The position numbers and the translations under genes were made by a program. This document shows, in pieces, positions 23,616 through 29,202 of a stretch of 29,202 nucleotides of DNA (position 1 is the stretch's first letter; every line of letters begins with the position of its first letter). The notes beneath the pieces are model-generated. The model was given only the letters and a program-made list of their open reading frames with translations, had not been told where the DNA came from and searched no databases. The DNA comes from CAYFLR01 sp964343805 (GTDB lineage Bacteria > Bdellovibrionota_B > Oligoflexia > CAYFLR01). The stretch spans positions 1-29,202 of the forward strand of contig CAYFLR010000073.1 in assembly GCA_964343805.1 (NCBI GenBank), given 5' to 3'.

Positions 23616-24989
23616 TTAGGAAGATTGGAGTTGGTTGACAATGGTTTCTCCCACTCGCCAGATATCTCCAGCTCCCAGGGTAATAACCATATCTCCAGGT
23701 TTTATAGTGTCAATCAATTCTTTAACTAGGGCGTCTCTATTTTCGATATGCTTAGCGGCTTTGTGACCATACTTTAAGATACCTTCAGTGAGTGTCTCGC
23801 TTGTGATTCCAGGGATTGGATCTTCGCCGGCTTCATAAATAGGAGTTACAAATACCATATCCGCATCATAGAAAGAACGAACAAATTCATCAAAACAGTA
23901 TTGAACACGTGAGTAACGGTGGGGCTGGAAAACAGCAATAATTCTTCGGTTCCAACCATTTTGAGCGGCCTTGAGGACACTGCTTATTTTTGTGGGATTA
24001 TGAGCATAGTCATCAATAAAGACGATATCGTTGACTTTACCAATCGTGGTAAATCTGTGCACAATTCCGGCATGGACATTCAGGGCAGAGGAAATATCTT
24101 TATAGGAGACATTGAGAAATCGGGCGGTGGCAATTGCCGAAACCGTGTTGTAAACATTATAAACACCGGGTAAATTGATGGTAAATTCTCCTTGGGCTTC
24201 TCCCTTCTCCCAAAGTTTAAAAACACATGATCCATCTTTTTCTTCAAGTAGCTGAAAACGGAAATCAGCGGCATTGCTGGTACCAAAGGTGATATAATTT
24301 TTTTCAATCTTAGGGATAATGTTTTGAGTGGCCTGGTCATCAATATTGATAATGGCACATCCATAAAAGGGGATCTTATTTATAAAGTCTAAAAAGGTGT
24401 TTTGTAAGTGATCAAAATCCTCATAATGATCCATATGGTCTTGTTCAATATTGGATACAATAGCGATAGTTGGATTTAACTTTATAAACGAACCGTCACT
24501 CTCATCGGCCTCGCAGACAATAAATTCTCCTTCTCCATTTTTTGCTGAAGAGTCTATATTATTGAATTGCCCTCCAATAACTACTGACGGATCATAATTG
24601 CCTGCATTCAAAATATTGGCAATGATAGAAGTTGTTGTGGTCTTGCCATGAGTCCCGGCGATGAGGATCGCATATTTTAGTCTTATTAACTCTGCCAACA
24701 TCTCACTTCGGTGAATAATGTGTATACCCGCTTGTTTCCCGTAAATTATTTCAGGGTTTTTGTCAGGGATGGCCGAAGAAACAACTATAACATGGGCGTC
24801 ATGCACATTTGATTCTTGGTGGGTATTAAAAATAGTGGCACCAAGTTTCTTAAGCTTTTTAGTGAAGTTATTATCTGCTAAATCAGAACCAGATACCTGG
24901 TATCCTAAATCGATTAAGACATGAGCAATTCCACTCATGCCAACTCCACCAATCCCTATGAAATGAATATTTCGGATGTTACCAAACAT
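23616..24989 (-). CDS. murC: UDP-N-acetylmuramate--L-alanine ligase
   Basis: A 457-aa cytoplasmic Mur ligase adding L-Ala to UDP-MurNAc. The N-terminal GIGGVGMSG (12-20), the ATP loop GTHGKTTT (112-119), the MurC-type EADESDGSF, the catalytic-domain SNIEQDHMDHY and the C-terminal DDYAHNPTKI and FQPHRYSR are all intact. ATG 24989 has AAGG upstream and lies 21 nt after murG. It is a paralogue of the mpl product; MurC acts in de novo synthesis, Mpl in recycling. Confidence 0.96.
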   Translation of the reverse strand: MFGNIRNIHFIGIGGVGMSGIAHVLIDLGYQVSGSDLADNNFTKKLKKLGATIFNTHQESNVHDAHVIVVSSAIPDKNPEIIYGKQAGIHIIHRSEMLAELIRLKYAILIAGTHGKTTTTSIIANILNAGNYDPSVVIGGQFNNIDSSAKNGEGEFIVCEADESDGSFIKLNPTIAIVSNIEQDHMDHYEDFDHLQNTFLDFINKIPFYGCAIINIDDQATQNIIPKIEKNYITFGTSNAADFRFQLLEEKDGSCVFKLWEKGEAQGEFTINLPGVYNVYNTVSAIATARFLNVSYKDISSALNVHAGIVHRFTTIGKVNDIVFIDDYAHNPTKISSVLKAAQNGWNRRIIAVFQPHRYSRVQYCFDEFVRSFYDADMVFVTPIYEAGEDPIPGITSETLTEGILKYGHKAAKHIENRDALVKELIDTIKPGDMVITLGAGDIWRVGETIVNQLQSS

Positions 24990-25010
24990 AAAATTACCTT
25001 TTTGAACTAC

Positions 25011-26093
25011 TTAATTTTGAGAAAGGCTCTCTTTAATAATAATTTCGGCAGCATTTTTTGTGGGAAATGCTTGCAGGCTCGTTTTTATTTCATTTAGACG
25101 GGAGTCGTCAAGAATAACTTCGTTTATTAATTCAGAGAGTTTCTGTGGGTCTAAGTCTTCCTGTAAAAGGAGAATGGCCGCTTTTTGCTCAGATAACTCA
25201 CGGGCGTTCACTGTTTGATGATCATCTGCGGCAGATGGAAGAGGGATGAGAACTGAGGGAGTCTCGGTGGCGATTATCTCAGAGATGGTCATGGCGCCGG
25301 CTCTTGAGATAACCAGATCGGCCTCGAGAAAGCATGTGAGAGGATTATCAATAAAAGCATGGCACTCTATGTTAGTAATTTTGTTTTTGAGATAAAACTC
25401 CATCAACTCAGGAAATTCTCTTACACCAGTTTGGTGGATGAATTTAACTTTGCTGTTATCTTTGAGTATTAAGGCCGTTTCTTTGATGCTTTGGTTGATG
25501 GCGGAAGCCCCTTGGCTGCCCCCATAGATCAAAACGGTTTTTTCTGTGTTGGAGGAGGAATTTTCCTCTCTTTTGTTATTTAAAAAGTCTTCTCTCACTG
25601 GGTTTCCAGTAAAAATTCCTTTATTTCCAAAGTAGTTTTTAGCATGAGCAAAGCCGGTGAATACCTTTTGAGCAAAGTATTTAAGCGCTTTATTGGTTAT
25701 GCCGGGGATAGAGTTTTGTTCAAGTAAGAAGACCTGTTTAAACATGAGAGAAGCTGCAATGACGCAAGGGGCAGATGCATATCCTCCCACTCCATAAACC
25801 GCAGTAGGACGGAACTTCCAAATGATTTTTATGGCTTCAAAAAGAGATAGGAGGAGCTTGAATAAAGCAAAGATTTTATAAATAGGGGAGTGTCCTTTGA
25901 TCCCGTACACACTCAGGAAGCGAATTGGGTATTCATATTTAGGAACGATCTTTTTTTCCAGACCTCTCTCGGTTCCTACAAATAGGATTTTGGCAGAGGT
26001 GTATTTTTTAGAAATGGCTTGAGCGAGAGCGATCGCAGGGTAAACATGTCCCCCTGTTCCACCTCCTGAAATAATAATTCTATGTTTTTTCAT
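25011..26093 (-). CDS. murG: Lipid I GlcNAc transferase MurG
   Basis: A 360-aa peripheral membrane GT28-family glycosyltransferase that converts lipid I to lipid II. GGGTGGH (10-16), YGGSQGA, the acceptor-side EQNSIPG and the UDP-GlcNAc-site region with AGAMTISE and AADDHQTVNA are present. I start at ATG 26093, where the family normally begins one or two residues before the core. An in-frame ATG at 26126 would add eleven residues wholly within ftsW. The gene overlaps ftsW by 14 nt and lacks a clear Shine-Dalgarno, pointing to translational coupling. Confidence 0.94.
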   Translation of the reverse strand: MKKHRIIISGGGTGGHVYPAIALAQAISKKYTSAKILFVGTERGLEKKIVPKYEYPIRFLSVYGIKGHSPIYKIFALFKLLLSLFEAIKIIWKFRPTAVYGVGGYASAPCVIAASLMFKQVFLLEQNSIPGITNKALKYFAQKVFTGFAHAKNYFGNKGIFTGNPVREDFLNNKREENSSSNTEKTVLIYGGSQGASAINQSIKETALILKDNSKVKFIHQTGVREFPELMEFYLKNKITNIECHAFIDNPLTCFLEADLVISRAGAMTISEIIATETPSVLIPLPSAADDHQTVNARELSEQKAAILLLQEDLDPQKLSELINEVILDDSRLNEIKTSLQAFPTKNAAEIIIKESLSQN

Positions 26094-27237
26094 TGGTTGT
26101 ACTGCTCTTTTTTTGCATAAAGACATTCATTAAAATACCAAAGGCCACCATGTACATAAGAAGAGAGGATCCGCCATAGGAAAATAACGGGAGGGTTAAT
26201 CCTTTAGTGGGAAGCAGCCCCATTACAACTCCTAAGTTGATAATGACATTTCCGGTAAAGAGAATGATAATTCCCGAGGAAAGTAAAAAGGCAAAAGGGT
26301 CATTGTTATTTTTTCGGGCTAAATTGAGGCCCTTCCAGAAAATAAAAAAGAAAGCCAAAATTGCTAAGGAACTCCCAATAAAACCAGCCTCTTCAGCTAA
26401 TACAGCAAAAATAAAATCAGTATGTCCTGCGGGGAGATAAAAGAGTTTTTGCTTCCCTCCTCCAATTCCCTGTCCCCATAGACCTCCTGATTGAAATGAA
26501 ACAAAGGATTGTATAATTTGAAAGCCCTTGTGCTTAAAATTTTCCCAAGGATCTAGAAAAGCCAGAATACGATTCATTCGATAGGGGGTGAAAAATATCA
26601 AGGGGACAGACATGGTGATTAAAGTGATGACTGAATAAAAAAGATATTTAAAACGAATGCCGGCTAAAAAGAAAAGGATAATTGAACAAAAAGCGATAGT
26701 CATTGCTGAACCAAAGTCTCTTTGTAATAAGACTAATCCCATACAAAAGAGAATAATTAGGCTATAGGGGAGAAATCCTTTTTTGAAACTTTTCAACTCT
26801 TTAGGCGTTTTGGTACTGAGCGAGGACGAGAGAAATAGAATAACCGAAAGTTTTAGAAATTCGGAGGGTTGAAAACCAAAGCCAAAGAAAGAGAACCACC
26901 TGGTAGCACCTCCCCTTTTGACCCCGATCCCCGGAATTAACACCATGATAATTAGAATAAGGCAGCCAATCAGCAGGAAGGGAGCCCATTTTTTATAGGT
27001 CTGAAATGAGATGCTTTGAAAGGTGAAAAAAGCTGCTGTACCTATCAGAACGAAGAGAGATTGTCTTAACAGGTAATGATAGCTGTGACCTACGTTTTTT
27101 AATGAGAGCATCGAGCTGGCGCTGAAAACTGTGACCAAACCTAAGGCCACCAGAATAAAAAAAGTTGCGATAAAGAGATCGTCAAATGAGGAGGTAAACT
27201 TTTTTAGAAACTGGGGGGTTTTTAGCCGTTTATTCAT
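26080..27237 (-). CDS. ftsW: SEDS-family septal glycan polymerase FtsW
   Basis: A 385-aa polytopic inner-membrane protein with about ten membrane segments. SEDS landmarks are FSASS near the first span, RGGATRWFSFFGFGFQPSE, the extracellular HTDFIFAVLAEEAG loop with its conserved Asp, and the C-terminal PTKGLTLPLFSYGGSS. It polymerises septal peptidoglycan with its cognate PBP; position within dcw separates it from RodA. The start overlaps the murD end by 8 nt with GGGAG upstream. Confidence 0.95.
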   Translation of the reverse strand: MNKRLKTPQFLKKFTSSFDDLFIATFFILVALGLVTVFSASSMLSLKNVGHSYHYLLRQSLFVLIGTAAFFTFQSISFQTYKKWAPFLLIGCLILIIMVLIPGIGVKRGGATRWFSFFGFGFQPSEFLKLSVILFLSSSLSTKTPKELKSFKKGFLPYSLIILFCMGLVLLQRDFGSAMTIAFCSIILFFLAGIRFKYLFYSVITLITMSVPLIFFTPYRMNRILAFLDPWENFKHKGFQIIQSFVSFQSGGLWGQGIGGGKQKLFYLPAGHTDFIFAVLAEEAGFIGSSLAILAFFFIFWKGLNLARKNNNDPFAFLLSSGIIILFTGNVIINLGVVMGLLPTKGLTLPLFSYGGSSLLMYMVAFGILMNVFMQKKSSTTNEKT

Positions 27238-28615
27238 GGTCTCCCTCTTTCCTCGTTGATATTAAATCGTGTACTAATTTCTTAAAATAGATCCCTCGCT
27301 CTTTATAGTTACTAAAGGCGTCGAAGCTAGAGCAGGCAGGAGACATTGTAATCACATCTCCTTCTTTAGCAAACCCTGAGGCAAGATCGAGTGCTTGGGA
27401 AAGACTATCAGCTTTAGTACAGTCAATCAGTTTGGAAAAAGTAGAGTAGATAATGTCTTTGGCTTCACCAAAGGCAATGAGCTTTTTTACTTTTGTTTTG
27501 GCAAGAGGGATGAGTTCTTCATATCCGGTCTGTTTATCTTGACCGCCCACCAAGAGGATGACTTTTTGATCGGGAAAGGTGGTTAAACAGCTTACAGTAG
27601 CAGCAGGGTTGGTGGCCTTTGAATCATTATAGAAGCTGACCCCTTTATAGGAATCAATAAATTCATTTCGATGTTCTAGACCTGCAAAAGACTCAATAGC
27701 CGATTGAAGTAATGCAGGTGCTTTGTTGAATTTGTCCGGATGGATTACTTTTAAAAAGAGCAGTGTGGCGTATAACCCCACTTGGAAGTTGTCCTCATTG
27801 TGTTCCCCTTTTATTTGAGTGGGGGTGAGGTCAAAGAGGTGGGTCTCATTGTGAAATTGTATTTCAATCTGGTTATTTTTAACCAAACATTGAGGGCTAT
27901 TGAAAAAGAGTCGGGTGGAGTTGGTTTTTGCCTGTTTAAACTCAGCTTGGTTCCCATTAAAAAGAGCGTAATCAGTGGGTGCCTGATTTTTAAAGAGGCG
28001 CATTTTCGCCTGATGATAATCGGATAAACCTTCATATCTCTCAAAGTGGTCTTTAGCGAGATTAAGGTAAATACCGATAAAAGGTCTTAGAGTTTTAATC
28101 GTTTCCAATTGAAAGCTGCTTAATTCCACTACGAATACATCATACTCAGATTGGTTGTTGACCAAATCAATTAAGGGGGTTCCAACATTTCCCGTCAGAG
28201 CAGATTTAAGACCACAAGAGGTGAGAAGATGCTGCAATAGGTTAACTACAGTGGTTTTTCCATTGGTTCCCGTGACACCTATAATTGGTTTTTGAATCAG
28301 CGAAGAAGCCAGTTCAATTTCACTGATGATAGGAATCTTTTGCTCTTTTGCTGCAGCAAATATGGGTAGTGTGGTGGGAATTCCTGGGCTTACAACTATG
28401 AGATCTTGATTGCTAAAGAAAGCCGGTGTATGACCTCCTTCTTCCCATTTGATATTGGGAGCATTGAGATCGCCATCTTCAACTGGAAGCTTTCCTTTTT
28501 CGGAGATGCTGATCTCGCATTGCTGTTTAGAGAGAAATTTAACTAAACTTTTACCGGTGGTACCATAGCCAACTATAAGAACTCTTTTACCAGTTAAAGG
28601 ATATGTATTTGCCAT
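27230..28615 (-). CDS. murD: UDP-N-acetylmuramoyl-L-alanine--D-glutamate ligase
   Basis: A 461-aa cytoplasmic Mur ligase adding D-Glu. The Rossmann-type GYGTTGKS (17-24), the ATP loop GTNGKTT (116-122), SSFQLE, NLAKDHFERY, YNDSKATNP and the C-terminal SPACSSFD...ERG motif are all present. ATG 28615 is favoured over the ATG two codons upstream because GGAG is 8 nt from it and only 2 nt from the other. It starts 14 nt after the mraY stop. Confidence 0.96.
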   Translation of the reverse strand: MANTYPLTGKRVLIVGYGTTGKSLVKFLSKQQCEISISEKGKLPVEDGDLNAPNIKWEEGGHTPAFFSNQDLIVVSPGIPTTLPIFAAAKEQKIPIISEIELASSLIQKPIIGVTGTNGKTTVVNLLQHLLTSCGLKSALTGNVGTPLIDLVNNQSEYDVFVVELSSFQLETIKTLRPFIGIYLNLAKDHFERYEGLSDYHQAKMRLFKNQAPTDYALFNGNQAEFKQAKTNSTRLFFNSPQCLVKNNQIEIQFHNETHLFDLTPTQIKGEHNEDNFQVGLYATLLFLKVIHPDKFNKAPALLQSAIESFAGLEHRNEFIDSYKGVSFYNDSKATNPAATVSCLTTFPDQKVILLVGGQDKQTGYEELIPLAKTKVKKLIAFGEAKDIIYSTFSKLIDCTKADSLSQALDLASGFAKEGDVITMSPACSSFDAFSNYKERGIYFKKLVHDLISTRKEGDHE

Positions 28616-28623
28616 AAACATGT

Positions 28624-28627
28624 CTCC
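28624..28627 (-). promoter_or_regulatory. Ribosome binding site fixing the murD start at ATG 28615
   Basis: GGAG on the minus strand lies 8 nt before ATG 28615 and only 2 nt before the ATG at 28621, so the downstream start is preferred. Confidence 0.6.
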
Positions 28628-28629
28628 AA

Positions 28630-29202
28630 TTAACGGAGCTTAATAGATAAAAATCCTACCATACATAACATCAGGGTGATGATCCAGAATCTTACTATGA
28701 CCTTGGGCTCAGGCCAACCCTTAAGTTCAAAATGATGGTGAATAGGAGCCATTTTAAAAATTCGTTTTCCGCGTATTTTATAGGATGCAACCTGAGTGAT
28801 GACACTTAACGCTTCCATTACGAGGACTCCACCGATGATGGCAAGTAGAATTTCATGTTTGATAAGAACTGCCACAGTTCCTAAGGCTCCACCAATACTT
28901 AAAGAGCCCACATCTCCCATGAAGATTTGAGCTGGATGGGAATTGTACCATAAAAAGGCAATGCTGCTCCCTAATAGAGCCCCACAAAAAATGGCCAATT
29001 CTCCTGTTCCCGCAAGATAGGGGTAGAAAAGGTAATTAGCTAAGTTGAAGTTTCCGGTTAAATAACTGTAGATAATAAAGCTAAAGGTAATGATCGCAGT
29101 TGTTCCAATAGCAAGACCATCCAGCCCATCGGTTAAATTGACTGCATTGGATGCACCCATGACGACGATTATGCCAAAAAGTATATATAGCATACCAAGA
29201 TT
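28630..29202 (-). CDS. mraY: Phospho-MurNAc-pentapeptide translocase MraY (C-terminal half, runs off the window)
   Basis: The 190 visible residues are the C-terminal half of a protein that is normally about 360 aa. The open frame continues to the last base of the window, so the N-terminus lies beyond it and the internal ATG at 29193 is not the start. Key motifs are NAVNLTDGLDGLA, FMGDVGSLSIGG with a catalytic Asp, and the MAPIHHHFEL histidine triad, followed by the last membrane span. MraY makes lipid I from UDP-MurNAc-pentapeptide and undecaprenyl phosphate in the inner membrane, and it opens the visible part of the dcw cluster. Confidence 0.96.
   Translation of the reverse strand, partial: NLGMLYILFGIIVVMGASNAVNLTDGLDGLAIGTTAIITFSFIIYSYLTGNFNLANYLFYPYLAGTGELAIFCGALLGSSIAFLWYNSHPAQIFMGDVGSLSIGGALGTVAVLIKHEILLAIIGGVLVMEALSVITQVASYKIRGKRIFKMAPIHHHFELKGWPEPKVIVRFWIITLMLCMVGFLSIKLR

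Noticed and set aside
1..29202. Mobile elements, CRISPR arrays, tRNA/rRNA genes, defence genes
   Set aside because: I saw no transposase, integrase, regularly spaced repeats, tRNA-like cloverleaf or toxin-antitoxin pair; the window looks like core chromosome.

Overview
The window is a 29.2 kb low-GC (about 39% by eye) stretch of a Gram-negative, diderm bacterial chromosome, densely packed with housekeeping genes and free of recognisable mobile DNA, CRISPR arrays, tRNA or rRNA. The Pal lipoprotein, Mpl, several lipoproteins and a complete E. coli-like division/cell-wall (dcw) order place it among diderms. The Gld-type ABC export cassette with a DUF4340 partner, the GYF_2 protein and the mfd-ppiC pairing fit a deltaproteobacterial-grade lineage (for example Bdellovibrionota, SAR324 or Desulfobacterota relatives). 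That placement is an inference, not something the sequence proves. Four runs of exactly ten N (304-313, 6240-6249, 11193-11202, 11520-11529) are scaffold gaps. At least two of them cannot be truly 10 bases long, because they break otherwise continuous reading frames.

Layout. Positions 58-1543 (minus) hold an AstD-like aldehyde dehydrogenase homologue that lacks all three catalytic residues. Divergent from it, 1649-7096 (plus) is a tight five-gene operon: a GYF_2 membrane protein, a GldA-like ATPase, a GldF-like permease, a GldG-like auxiliary protein and a DUF4340 protein. Converging on it are a secreted HExxH metallopeptidase (7105-7827) and pal (7920-8423), with a strong intrinsic terminator between them and a good sigma-70-type promoter before pal. 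Upstream on the same strand lies a peptidoglycan-recycling pair, ldcA-mpl (8535-10839). A divergent lipoprotein gene, broken by two gaps, occupies 10944-11587. An AT-rich 171-bp spacer then leads into gpsA-mfd-ppiC-(LPP20-like lipoprotein) (11759-18133, plus), all separated by exactly 15 nt, followed by a two-TM potassium channel with an RCK domain (18174-19010).

From 19007 to the end of the window the minus strand carries mraY(partial)-murD-ftsW-murG-murC-ddl-ftsQ-ftsA-ftsZ. Most junctions overlap or nearly touch. The only real gap is 80 bp before ddl and contains an extended -10 promoter candidate flanked by a perfect inverted repeat. FtsZ is unusually long (549 aa) because of an acidic, proline-rich linker of about 210 residues. 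The channel gene and ftsZ converge and share a TTAA that supplies both stop codons.

Functionally the window is dominated by cell-envelope genes: peptidoglycan precursor synthesis and division (dcw), peptide recycling (LdcA trims tetrapeptide to the tripeptide that Mpl reuses), outer-membrane tethering (Pal), periplasmic folding (PpiC), phospholipid precursor supply (GpsA) and an uncharacterised Gld-type exporter. The least-explained items are the catalytically dead ALDH homologue, the GYF_2-plus-Gld operon and the elongated FtsZ linker.
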